Of a stretch of DNA of 64,000 nucleotides, positions 1 through 8,305 are shown one piece after another. The position numbers were made by a program, and so were the translations under genes. Under the pieces are notes generated by a model, which searched no databases, had not been told where the DNA came from, and was given only the letters and a program-made list of their open reading frames with translations. This stretch comes from Gracilaria domingensis (taxonomy: Eukaryota > Rhodophyta > Florideophyceae > Gracilariales > Gracilariaceae): positions 51,847 through 115,846 of the forward strand of contig VCMS01000174.1 of assembly GCA_022539475.1 (NCBI GenBank). The letters run 5' to 3'. How positions within the stretch are numbered: position 1 is the first letter of the stretch; every line of letters begins with the position of its first letter.

Positions 1-168
1 GAGAAGGCCTGGCCCAGACGCCAGTTCGGGGAGGAGAGGGAGCAACAACAGCCGGGCTCACAGTTCTACTCTTCTCGGTCCCCGATCTTTTGCCTTAGTC
101 GCGCCGCGAGCCCTGGACTGCACCCGCGATCCTGTATCTCTACGCTTGCGATCTCGACGTTTCTACCA
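1..168 (+). repeat. 3' part of the 5' LTR of an old copia element
   Basis: The window opens inside an LTR. The block ends in ...ctacca just before a primer-binding-like site (169-181) and the first gag ATG (172). A related copy lies at about 12,960-13,155, sharing runs such as gggctcacagtt, ctcttctcggtc and gcgccgcgagccc with scattered differences. The LTR start lies outside the window. The visible divergence between the copies fits an old insertion. Confidence 0.6.
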
Positions 169-181
169 GTTATGAGCCCAT
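169..181 (+). other. primer-binding-like site of the old copia element
   Basis: The sequence gttatgagcccat differs by a few bases from the site of the young element (gttatgggcccag at 2,769). That site is complementary to the anticodon stem-loop of initiator tRNA-Met, the half-tRNA primer known for Drosophila copia. The gag ATG lies inside the site, as in the young element. Confidence 0.55.
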
Positions 182-1015
182 CTCCGGGATCCTCAAAACC
201 CTTCGCTACCACAGACCAGGCGATATTCAATCCTGAAGGCGGTCTGCAGGAGTACCGAACAGATGTATCTTTCTGGGGTGAAACTATTCAAGCGGCTGCC
301 GAGAGAGGAACCGACAAACTCTACAAAACTGTGTTCGTTACTTTGGCTAGGCACTTCTATGATCGTAGATTACCCCGAGAACAAAAGTTCATGGTGGAGG
401 AAGCGCACGATAAGGGCCTCATTGATATTAAACAAGAACATCAAATTGAAGCCATTCGTCAGATTGTGATTCTCATTGCTGTAAATCCACCAATTGCTGT
501 TGTCACTCGCTTGCTATCCTTCTTCACCGATGTGATCAATGCACTCTTCATCGTAATGAAGAACTGAACGCCTTAGTTTTCCACTTTCGTGGACTTGCAG
601 CCGATCACTTGATGCATGTTGGATTGTCAACTTCTTCCAAAGTCAGCGAAGTGTTGGCCATCACTTTACTCAACAATTCCAACTTGAATGAAGAGACTCT
701 GACCAATGCTAAGCTCTCAAGTGTGCGCTTGCTGAAGCAAGACAAAGAGAGGAACCTGATCCTGAAGTGTCGATCACTAAAAGTTCTCACACTTCCACCT
801 TGGAATTCTTTGACAAGTTCAAGGCACTGTTTAACGCAGATGATGCTCTTTCGCAGACTTCCGATAACGCTACCATCGTTCGTCGCAAGGCTACCGATCT
901 GGTTTTCGGAGCTCATGATATGCTCGAGCAGTACATCGATGTGATCAACTATCTAAGAAAGAAAAATGTTGAAGAAGACCAGTCTCGCAACATATTCTCC
1001 ACTGGCCCGAGGTGA
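172..1015 (+). pseudogene. gag remnant of the old copia element
   Basis: A gag-like reading frame opens at ATG 172 and runs 131 codons to a stop at 565-567. Coding-like peptide then continues in shifted frames through about 609-770 and 767-1,015; the last piece contains FFDKFKALFNADDAL and ends at 1,013-1,015. The layout resembles the gag of the young copia element at 2,772, an alpha-helical capsid-like region without clear motifs. Frameshifts and stops make it non-functional. It is the N-terminal part of one decayed gag-pol that continues to about 10,132. Confidence 0.55.
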
Positions 1016-1499
1016 AAACTGAACCTTGACGACGCCGTAAAAGTTGTTCGCAATCGAACATTCACTCCAAAGAATACCGAAGTCATATTCGAAATCGGAT
1101 ATCGATAATATAGTCAAATACCAAGTGCAACCGTCTGTGGCTGCCTCTCAGAAGCTTCAAGGTTCTCAGGGTGACGCTTCTACTCCCAACGACACCGCTA
1201 GTTGCTCCGGGAGAGGCCAAAACTCATCCAGATGTCGCAAATAGAACAAACGTGGTGCAGACTGAAATACATGTTACTGCTACGACAGCCGTTCAAAGAC
1301 GCACCTTTGCGGCAGCTCTGACTACCAGAGACCCTCTCACGAAACAAAGCGTTTTCGGGAGGAAAAAGAAGTTGCTAATAAGGATCGATCAACCAATAAC
1401 GACGAAAAGGATTTTCGGAAGGGCTCCAGCCCCTCCCATCGCAGTCATCTCTAACTGCAGGGGAAGGAGCCCTTTCAGAACTATCCCCATCGCTTGTGG

Positions 1500-1925
1500 A
1501 CCCGAATCCAACCGTTGACCCTGGATGCCTAAGAAGCGATGGTGCCCTCTCCACCATTTCGCATTTCTGCAAGTCTCTAGAAATTGAGCTTTCCCTCGAA
1601 CAGCTGGACTGCGAACCTTTCTTGCATGGCTTTGGCGAGGCCTTCATAGACTGACAGCCAGTCTTTGCCATCTGGAAACTCTCTCGCAAGGATGAAAACG
1701 GAGTCAGCTTCCAAATACCTTTTTATGTCGTTAAAGGGTCAGAACCCATCCTCCTCGGTAACGACATCCTTTCCCGTTCCAACCTCCTTGGCGATGTAAA
1801 AGAAATCCGAGTGCCTCCCAGAATTATTGGCAACGAGAGAGACCAAGCTCTTCTCAGAACATACCATGTAGGCAAGGACCTAGATAAGCGAGCCAGGCTT
1901 CTTCTTGTCCATTTCACTATCACCC
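1500..1925 (+). pseudogene. protease-region remnant of the old copia element
   Basis: Across about 1,500-1,925 a reading with stops and shifts can be followed that contains PILLGNDILSRS, the C-terminal hallmark of retroviral-type aspartic proteases (compare ILGKDWL in gypsy elements). The region lies between gag pieces and integrase pieces, as expected for Gag-PR-INT-RT order. No intact catalytic D-[ST]-G can be read. It is a relic. Confidence 0.45.
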
Positions 1926-1926
1926 A

Positions 1927-2417
1927 ATGAAAGCGCTACTCGCAGCGCTCAAGGGGCCCTCAGCCAAGGTCAAGCTCATCGAGAACGAGGAACGCTTCGG
2001 TAAGCGGGCCCATCTCTACAACCATCTGCGTCCGCGCGAAATGAAGAAGATATGCGCACGAGATGATGTTCTCACTAGGACGCTCAAGGACCTTCTACAG
2101 GCTGCATTCGACTCCTGCACTTCCTGCGCAAGTACCGGGAGACCTCTCAGCCCCCGCAAAGCCTCCCTTGCGCGACTTTTTAAGGAGTTTAATGAACACG
2201 TGCGACTCGACTTCATGTTCGTAGCGGAACTGGGTAATCTTCCCATACTGCACATGAAGGATGCAAGCACAGGCCTATCGGTGGCATGGCTTTCCTTCTC
2301 TAAGAGCATGAAGAAGTAAGCCCACAACTTCGATCTTCGTTGGATAATGGTGCATGGCCCTCCATCTGAAGTCTCTGCAGACCCAGAATTCGATTGTGAG
2401 GAGTTCAAGGCAATGTG
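1927..2417 (+). pseudogene. integrase N-terminal part, old copia element (left of nested insertion)
   Basis: The frame 1,927-2,319 holds a zinc-binding-like region with FDSCTSCAST, matching the HHCC end of copia integrases, followed by a catalytic-core-like stretch (RLDFMFVAELG). A later reading shows LDNGAWPS before the young element interrupts at 2,417. The reading resumes at 7,682. With one copy of the 5-bp duplication removed the flanks join in frame (KAM then CANHE), so the young element landed inside this integrase core. Confidence 0.6.
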
Positions 2418-2768
2418 TGTTAGAATTGCGTGTGTTTGCGCAATTGTGACACGTACTTGTATTACGTCAGATTCTGTATGAGGTTCTTACGTGTGTGAAC
2501 TCGTGCGTGTCTACACTGAATTGCGCATATGCGGGGTTTACAGCTCTTTGTTGTTTGTGAGCTCACGGATGGTGAGCTGTCTAGATATTATCTGAGCGCG
2601 TTCGTACGAGATATAGCGCTTCTGGAAGTGCATAAATACCACTTGTTCAGGGCGCGACGGACAACAGAAGGAGGTCAAGCACAGACCATCCACTACTCCA
2701 CCGCCGCCGTGAGAAAAGTATTGTTATTAGTCTATCAGTCGTTCGTTCCCATACACCCAGCTTTCATT
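2418..2768 (+). repeat. 5' LTR of young copia element
   Basis: This 351-bp repeat begins TGTTAGAATTGCG and ends CTTTCATT, the point where sequence shared with the 3' LTR stops. The end is CATT rather than the canonical CA, so two bases may be retained from an unprocessed end. A TATA-like ATAAATA lies at 2,632-2,638. An ATG at 2,529 opens a frame that runs through the LTR into gag. Confidence 0.93.
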
Positions 2769-2781
2769 GTTATGGGCCCAG
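2769..2781 (+). other. primer-binding site matching the initiator tRNA-Met anticodon stem-loop
   Basis: Immediately after the LTR comes gttatgggcccag, complementary to CUGGGCCCAUAAC, the conserved anticodon stem-loop of eukaryotic initiator tRNA-Met. Drosophila copia primes from the same internal tRNA segment (half-tRNA priming). The first ATG downstream of the LTR (2,772-2,774) is part of the site, so the gag start codon and primer site overlap. Confidence 0.8.
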
Positions 2782-4736
2782 AAAGTTCCTCTAACAATCT
2801 GCCGACGCGCCCGCGGTTTTCTTGGGACATACGAAACGTTCCTTGGACGGATGGAAAGGGAAGCCAAGAGCAGTATGCAAACGCCGTTTCACTGTGGCAG
2901 GCTTTTCACCAGACGTTGGCCGACACCAACGATAACAAGATCAGACCAGCTGTTCAAGGCATCATGCTTCTGTCTCAACTGTTTGGTCGAGCACGAGATA
3001 TCTGCAAATCGATCCCTGCGGATACTATTCGCTCCGAGGACGGAGCCCAAGCGATTGTCGACGCTTTGTACAAGCGTGACCCCCTGGCTGTCGTCTCTGA
3101 TGTCTATCAGGATTTTTTGGCGCTCCTTAACACTAAGAGGAATGCCAACGAAAGCTTTAAGAACTTCGAATCGCGGTTCCAAGCGCATGTATCCCGTGTG
3201 AACGCCCATGGTACCGAGGCAAAATTGTCGGAAGCACTAGTGGCCTTCACTTTGTTGGCCAATTCGGATGTGGACAGCAACCAGCGTGTGTCCGTTCTCG
3301 CGAACTGTTCAGCTAAGGACCACACATTTACCTCCACGTCTAGTACCGATGACTTTCTCAAAGCCGTTTCATACGAATCTATTGCCTCCGTTCTTCGACA
3401 GTGTGACAAAGTTCGAAGCCAGTCATCGCCCTCTGCCGCGACAACCCTGTCCACCAACGCCTCTTTCGCTTCATCATCTCGCTCTGGAGGTCGCAAGGCC
3501 GCACAACGTCAGCGTATGACACCGGAGGAGATCATTGACCTCAAACAGAAGACAAAGTGTAATAGATGCGGGAAGTACGGACATTGGGCTAACGATCACC
3601 GTCGAGATGGATCGTTGAAGCCTGGATTCAAGTCAACGGACAATCCCGCTACCGGTGCCAAAGAGAACAAAAATGTGCTGACATTCAACATGGCAACGCT
3701 ACGCGAGGTAGCTAATCCCTCATCATCTCTCTTGGGAGCCGACGGTCCACTTTTGGACAATGCAGCACCATACAGTGGCATTGGTTTGGAAGAGCTGCAC
3801 ATGATCAAAGACCTGGTCCTACCGAACTGGACTGGAAACCTTGACCCGCTACCTGCGCCTGTGGCAGACAAGACGCACTGGCAATATGGATCAGGGACTC
3901 ACAGAAGCGACACGAGGCCTCTATTAGGGTCCATCATGCTCACTGGCCGCACAGACCAAGGCGAAGAAGTCAAGATCCGTCACCTCGTTATGGAGGGGTC
4001 ATCGCAGTGGGTTGTCGGACGCAACGTCACGACCCGCTGTGACATTTTGCATATGAATGATAATCTCCTAAAGTTGCCCAACACCGAAGAAGGTGGAGAA
4101 ACACCCACAATCTCTCTTCTCGACGTGGATATGCACACTTACATCCCACACTCCGTGTTTACCTGTGATCCTTTACAACTCACCACCCACGACAAGTCTA
4201 CACTCTTCTGTGCTACAGCTCATTTTGACGAAGGTCTCGCCGACAGGCCTTGGAAAGAGTTGAAGAAAATTATCGACAAAGTTCACAGACACATCTGTGG
4301 ACATTCAACCTACACGGACATCAAGTTACTTCTGCAAAGGAATGGTCTTTGGAACGAACAAGTCCGAGACTACCTTGAGAAAACTCTCGAAGAATGTACT
4401 GTTTGCCTCACAACTGCCAGGCCAAAAAAAGCCCGTAAGGTTTCTCTCAGCAGCATGAGTAGAAGTTTCAACGAGGTGGTGTGTGTTGACCATATGTACT
4501 TGGATCAGTACTGTGTAATGCACATTATGGACTCCACCACAAGGTACTCTGCTGGATGCGTCGTTGAAAACGCATCAATGGAGAGTGCGATTTACGTTTT
4601 TGATGCACACTGGATTACGCCATTCTGGTTCCCCCATACCGTCGCATTTGATCCAGCATTCAGTAACTCATTGTTTAAGCAGTTTCTAATGTTCCATCAC
4701 ATAGAAGCCCGGCCTCTAACCGCCACGGAGGCATAA
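2772..4736 (+). CDS. Gag-protease-integrase (first part) of young copia element
   Basis: The frame is open from 2,529 in the LTR; the first ATG after the LTR (MGPESSS) is the likely start. The order is a helical gag region, then a zinc knuckle CNRCGKYGHWANDH (fourth ligand His instead of Cys), then a protease-like LLDNAAPYSGIG, then the HHCC region (HRHICGH ... CTVC), then an integrase core with VCVDHMYLD and FDPAFSNSLF. The catalytic D-[ST]-G of the protease reads DNA at 3,756-3,764. The frame stops at TAA 4,734-4,736, before the integrase glutamate. Coding continues in the +1 frame from 4,738, so the product is complete only with a frameshift. Confidence 0.85.
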   Translation: MGPESSSNNLPTRPRFSWDIRNVPWTDGKGSQEQYANAVSLWQAFHQTLADTNDNKIRPAVQGIMLLSQLFGRARDICKSIPADTIRSEDGAQAIVDALYKRDPLAVVSDVYQDFLALLNTKRNANESFKNFESRFQAHVSRVNAHGTEAKLSEALVAFTLLANSDVDSNQRVSVLANCSAKDHTFTSTSSTDDFLKAVSYESIASVLRQCDKVRSQSSPSAATTLSTNASFASSSRSGGRKAAQRQRMTPEEIIDLKQKTKCNRCGKYGHWANDHRRDGSLKPGFKSTDNPATGAKENKNVLTFNMATLREVANPSSSLLGADGPLLDNAAPYSGIGLEELHMIKDLVLPNWTGNLDPLPAPVADKTHWQYGSGTHRSDTRPLLGSIMLTGRTDQGEEVKIRHLVMEGSSQWVVGRNVTTRCDILHMNDNLLKLPNTEEGGETPTISLLDVDMHTYIPHSVFTCDPLQLTTHDKSTLFCATAHFDEGLADRPWKELKKIIDKVHRHICGHSTYTDIKLLLQRNGLWNEQVRDYLEKTLEECTVCLTTARPKKARKVSLSSMSRSFNEVVCVDHMYLDQYCVMHIMDSTTRYSAGCVVENASMESAIYVFDAHWITPFWFPHTVAFDPAFSNSLFKQFLMFHHIEARPLTATEA

Positions 4737-4737
4737 C

Positions 4738-5499
4738 AAGAACGTACTGGAATCTAAGCATCGGGTCATAAGAGATATTTTCCTTCGTCTTAAGGAAAAT
4801 TCTCCCATTGGCTTTCAACAGCATCCGCGCCTGGTTATTAGTCAGGCAATTCGCATCTCCAACGATTTGTATGGCAATGATGTAATGTCTGCACACGAGC
4901 TAGCCAAGGGGTACGCACGCCCGATCGAGGCCGGTAAGGGCCCCACATTACTGCCTCAGGAACTGGAAGATGCACATACGAACCTCCTGGCCAAACGAAA
5001 GTTAACTCTCATTCTACGCTCTAAAGCCTTGAAAGAATTTCCAATGTCTATTGGTGACCTCGTACAAGTTTACATCAAACTCCAACACGAGAAGAGAGGA
5101 CGTTGGTCAGAACCAAAGCCAATACTTTCATTTGACCTCGAAGGTAGAACTATCACAGTGCCAGGTAAGGGAGGCCGAACAGTGTCAGCAGCAATCGAAG
5201 ATGTCAGACCGGCACTTCGCACAAGGGAACTAGCAACTGCTGTGCAACAGGCAATTGATGATATGGACCGAACGCTAGAAGAATCTCTTTCAGACTACCT
5301 AGATTCTTCTGAAGAAGACACACGAGAACAAGCTGACAGTTCTTCGGAAAGAATATCTGAACAACAAGCTGATACAGAAATAGAACCTGCAAGCATCGGA
5401 CCCCAATATCCCAGTATAGGTGACCAAATCGAAGTATATTGGCCTGATGACAAGCAGTTTTACGCAGGAACTGTGGCCAGACACAACCCACGCACGTAG
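4738..5499 (+). CDS. Integrase C-terminal part plus start of Tudor-like domain, young copia element
   Basis: Reading in the +1 frame from 4,738 gives NVLESKHRVIRDIF, which supplies the expected integrase glutamate, followed by the C-terminal integrase region and an acidic linker rich in Ser and Glu. From about 5,422 the frame enters a Tudor/Agenet-like module (QIEVYWPDDKQFYAGTV). The module is cut by an in-frame TAG at 5,497-5,499 and resumes on the far side (YSVNYLDGDKEVLNL). The stretch has no ATG of its own near 4,738, so expression would need the upstream frameshift. Either mutation or recoding could explain the gap. Confidence 0.7.
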   Translation, partial: KNVLESKHRVIRDIFLRLKENSPIGFQQHPRLVISQAIRISNDLYGNDVMSAHELAKGYARPIEAGKGPTLLPQELEDAHTNLLAKRKLTLILRSKALKEFPMSIGDLVQVYIKLQHEKRGRWSEPKPILSFDLEGRTITVPGKGGRTVSAAIEDVRPALRTRELATAVQQAIDDMDRTLEESLSDYLDSSEEDTREQADSSSERISEQQADTEIEPASIGPQYPSIGDQIEVYWPDDKQFYAGTVARHNPRT

Positions 5500-7308
5500 A
5501 AGTATTCCGTGAACTATCTTGATGGGGATAAGGAAGTTTTAAATCTTCAGGAAGAGAACTGGAGATATGCGTCAGATAATGGCAATGGTACGGATCCAGG
5601 AACAATCGCAGCAACAGAATCTCAGAACCAAGCCCAAGAGACTTTACAGTCTGCCGAGGTTCAACTCTCCCCTGGCCAGGAGTTGGAAAGCAAAGAGCGC
5701 GAGATAATTGCTACCTACTTTAAAGCCTTTGGTAGTCAGGAATTTATGCTTCACCAAGCTCAAGGACTGCCGCTTTATGCAACCCAGAATGCGTTCGAAA
5801 GAGAACAGAAGTCATTCATGCGTACAGTTCACGTCGTTCCTGTATCCAAAGTCCCTCGCCACGCCAACATTGTCACAAGTCATGTGTTGTACAAAGTGAA
5901 GAAGTGTGACGATGAATCCTTTACCCTCAAAGCCCGAATCGCTGTTCATGGTAATAAGGATAGAGAGAAAGACGTACTCAAGACTGATTCCGCAACTTGT
6001 CCGCCTGTTGGAATTCGGATCTTACTGTCTTTGGCCGTCATTCATAAGTGGACATTGGCAAAAATTGACTTCAAAAGTGCGTTTCTTCAGACAGAAGCCG
6101 AACGTGATGTGTATGTTATACCACCAAGAGAGTGCACGACGAGGAACCAACACTACTGGTTGCTCTTGGCAGCGGCATATGGTCTGGTTAATGCTGGTGC
6201 CAAATGGCAACAAGTGAGTGATGATGCTCTTCGCAGCTTTGGATTCATGCAGTTAGTATACGTCCCACAACTTTTCTACCTCACACATAATGGCCGGACA
6301 TGCATTCTAGCAGTGAAGGTAGTGGATGATATACTATTTGCTGGTGAGAGAAGTAAGCTTACTGAGTTGATTATGAAAATTGGAAAGCAGTATGAACTTG
6401 GCACAATTGTCTATGGCCCTGGATCGTTCAATTTTTATGGACTTCGCGTGCACCAGAAGGAAGATTACACCGTTACTATTGATGGTGAGGAGAAGCTTCA
6501 AACGTTCGAAAGCTACGTGATCAGCCGTAATCGCCGCAAGGAACTTGACAAGTGTCTAAACGCTATTGAGTCGTCTGCATTTCGTTCTGTCAATAGCTCA
6601 ATTGGTTGGTTAGGGATCGCCGCTTCTCCGTTCTGTGCACATGCTGCGAGCTACCTCCAACAGAAAGGGCCTGAACCGCTTGTCAAAGATCTTATAACTC
6701 AGATTAACCTTTTGAAGGAATTGAAAAGACGTGGCTCCCTGCTGAGTTTTCTAAGACCAAGTGGGCAGAAGGAATGTCGCGTTGTAGTGTTTTGCGACGC
6801 CAGTCGCTCTACTGATCATGGACAACTGGGATTTGTGGCCGGACTTTTATTTGGTGACCTTTCTATCGACTCCATCTTTCATACAATTTGCTGGACTTCA
6901 CACAAGTCTCGAAGACCAGTCAAGTCGATAGGATCGGCAGAAACTCTTGCAGCCGGTGAGGCTATCGACCAAGGAAAGGTTCTGTGTAACGCGTTCAAGA
7001 CTTTGTTGGGTATCCAAGTTGGATTATGGATCGTTGTCGACTCCAAAGATTTATACGTTACACTGTCTACCTGCCGTAATGCAACGGATCGGTCTATACG
7101 CGGAGATATCAGTGTCATTCGATATGACTACGAGACAAAGAAGATTGAGCGCATGATCTGGGTGCCTGGAAAATGCAACTACGGTGATCCACTGACGAAA
7201 ACGGACAGTCCGTTGGCGGAAGCTTTGCAACTATTGCTCTACTGTGGAAAGATCTCGATTGATTTCGAAGCAGCACTTCACAACAGTTCCAACAAGTCTA
7301 CTGGCTAG
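5500..7308 (+). CDS. Tudor-like end, reverse transcriptase and RNase H of young copia element
   Basis: This part is in the same frame as the previous one after the TAG. It completes the Tudor-like module, then gives a copia-type reverse transcriptase with KARIAVHGNKD, AKIDFKSAFLQTE and the catalytic pair in VVDDILFAG (Asp codons 6,325-6,330; most copia have YVDD). RNase H follows with FCDASRS, SAETLAAGEA, VDSKDLY and VPGKCNYGDPLTK. It ends 22 bp before the 3' LTR. The RT-after-integrase order places the element in Ty1/copia (Pseudoviridae). Confidence 0.85.
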   Translation, partial: KYSVNYLDGDKEVLNLQEENWRYASDNGNGTDPGTIAATESQNQAQETLQSAEVQLSPGQELESKEREIIATYFKAFGSQEFMLHQAQGLPLYATQNAFEREQKSFMRTVHVVPVSKVPRHANIVTSHVLYKVKKCDDESFTLKARIAVHGNKDREKDVLKTDSATCPPVGIRILLSLAVIHKWTLAKIDFKSAFLQTEAERDVYVIPPRECTTRNQHYWLLLAAAYGLVNAGAKWQQVSDDALRSFGFMQLVYVPQLFYLTHNGRTCILAVKVVDDILFAGERSKLTELIMKIGKQYELGTIVYGPGSFNFYGLRVHQKEDYTVTIDGEEKLQTFESYVISRNRRKELDKCLNAIESSAFRSVNSSIGWLGIAASPFCAHAASYLQQKGPEPLVKDLITQINLLKELKRRGSLLSFLRPSGQKECRVVVFCDASRSTDHGQLGFVAGLLFGDLSIDSIFHTICWTSHKSRRPVKSIGSAETLAAGEAIDQGKVLCNAFKTLLGIQVGLWIVVDSKDLYVTLSTCRNATDRSIRGDISVIRYDYETKKIERMIWVPGKCNYGDPLTKTDSPLAEALQLLLYCGKISIDFEAALHNSSNKSTG

Positions 7309-7330
7309 TAGGTTTTCGAAAATGGATTGG

Positions 7331-7681
7331 TGTTAGAATTGCGTGTGTTTGCGCAATTGTGACACGTACTTGTATTACGTCAGATTCTGTATGAGGTTCT
7401 TACGTGTGTGAACTCGTGCGTGTCTACACTGAATTGCGCATATGCGGGGTTTACAGCTCTTTGTTGTTTGTGAGCTCACGGATGGTGAGCTGTCTAGATA
7501 TTATCTGAGCGCGTTCGTACGAGATATAGCGCTTCTGGAAGTGCATAAATACCACTTGTTCAGGGCGCGACGGACAACAGAAGGAGGTCAAGCACAGACC
7601 ATCCACTACTCCACCGCCGCCGTGAGAAAAGTATTGTTATTAGTCTATCAGTCGTTCGTTCCCATACACCCAGCTTTCATT
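7331..7681 (+). repeat. 3' LTR of young copia element
   Basis: This 351-bp copy shows no difference from 2,418-2,768 by eye. It is followed directly by the second copy of the target duplication, atgtg (7,682-7,686). Confidence 0.93.
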
Positions 7682-8305
7682 ATGTGTGCGAACCACGAAA
7701 TCACCTTTGCGCCCAGACCAGCCCGGCAACAAAACAAGATAGGAATTGTAGAGTCGTAGAACGAGGCCATAAGGTACTTCATCCTGAAGTTAATGAAGGA
7801 TAGGCAGTTAACGTCCTCAAGATGGCAGGAAACTCCTTCCGATCAGGAGCTGGTCGCCAAAGCAGTCTTCCTCAAGAACATCCTCCTCGGATCCAAGTGC
7901 CTTTCCAGCTTCGAGCTAGCAAGAGGCTACAGGCCATCCCTGTGCGGTCTCACCAAAACTCGAATAGATGACGAGCTCGTGCCCGCATACCAGGAAAGGC
8001 CCGCTCGTCGTGCCCTCCATCTATTTCTCCGCAGAAGAGACTTCAAACACTTGGACAGGACCCTCCTCACTCAACGTATGTCTGTGTACTTCGTTAAAAA
8101 GGGTACGAAAGGAAGTCAATGGTATCCGAGGTTCGTCAAAAAAGTCTTCCAGCACTTCGTTATAGTCTCGTCTACTGAGGACCTTCGTGGCTACTCATAC
8201 ACAGTTGCATACGAAGACCTCAAATTGCGGCCGCGCTCCCCTCTTCTCGTAGAGCTCGAGCAAGTCGAACTCGGCTGGTCCGAGCTCTCAAAGGCGGAAC
8301 ACTAG
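7682..8305 (+). pseudogene. integrase C-terminal part, old copia element (right of nested insertion)
   Basis: The old integrase reading resumes with CANHEITFAPRPAR, which ends at a TAG (7,756-7,758), then continues in frame through RNEAIRYFILKLMKDRQ (glutamate region) and the frame 7,793-8,305 (LARGYRPSL, MSVYFVKKGTKG). It parallels the young element's region 4,738-5,400 (AHELAKGYARP). It ends at TAG 8,303-8,305. A decayed linker follows, where a Tudor-like module would be expected but is not clearly readable. Confidence 0.6.

Larger units (their letters stand above)
2418..7681 (+). mobile_element. young Ty1/copia retrotransposon nested in the old one
   Basis: This is a complete element of 5,264 bp with two 351-bp LTRs (2,418-2,768 and 7,331-7,681) in which I see no difference, a half-tRNA primer site, and gag, protease, integrase, RT and RNase H in copia order. 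It is flanked by the 5-bp duplication atgtg (2,413-2,417 and 7,682-7,686). Undiverged LTRs mean a recent insertion. The coding region is nevertheless broken by a +1 shift at 4,734 and an in-frame TAG at 5,497. No clear polypurine tract is visible upstream of 7,331. Confidence 0.93.

Noticed and set aside
2529-2771. Upstream extension of the young copia gag from an ATG in the LTR
   Set aside because: The same frame opens in the 3' LTR copy at 7,442, so it is simply open LTR sequence. The ATG in the primer site is a better start.
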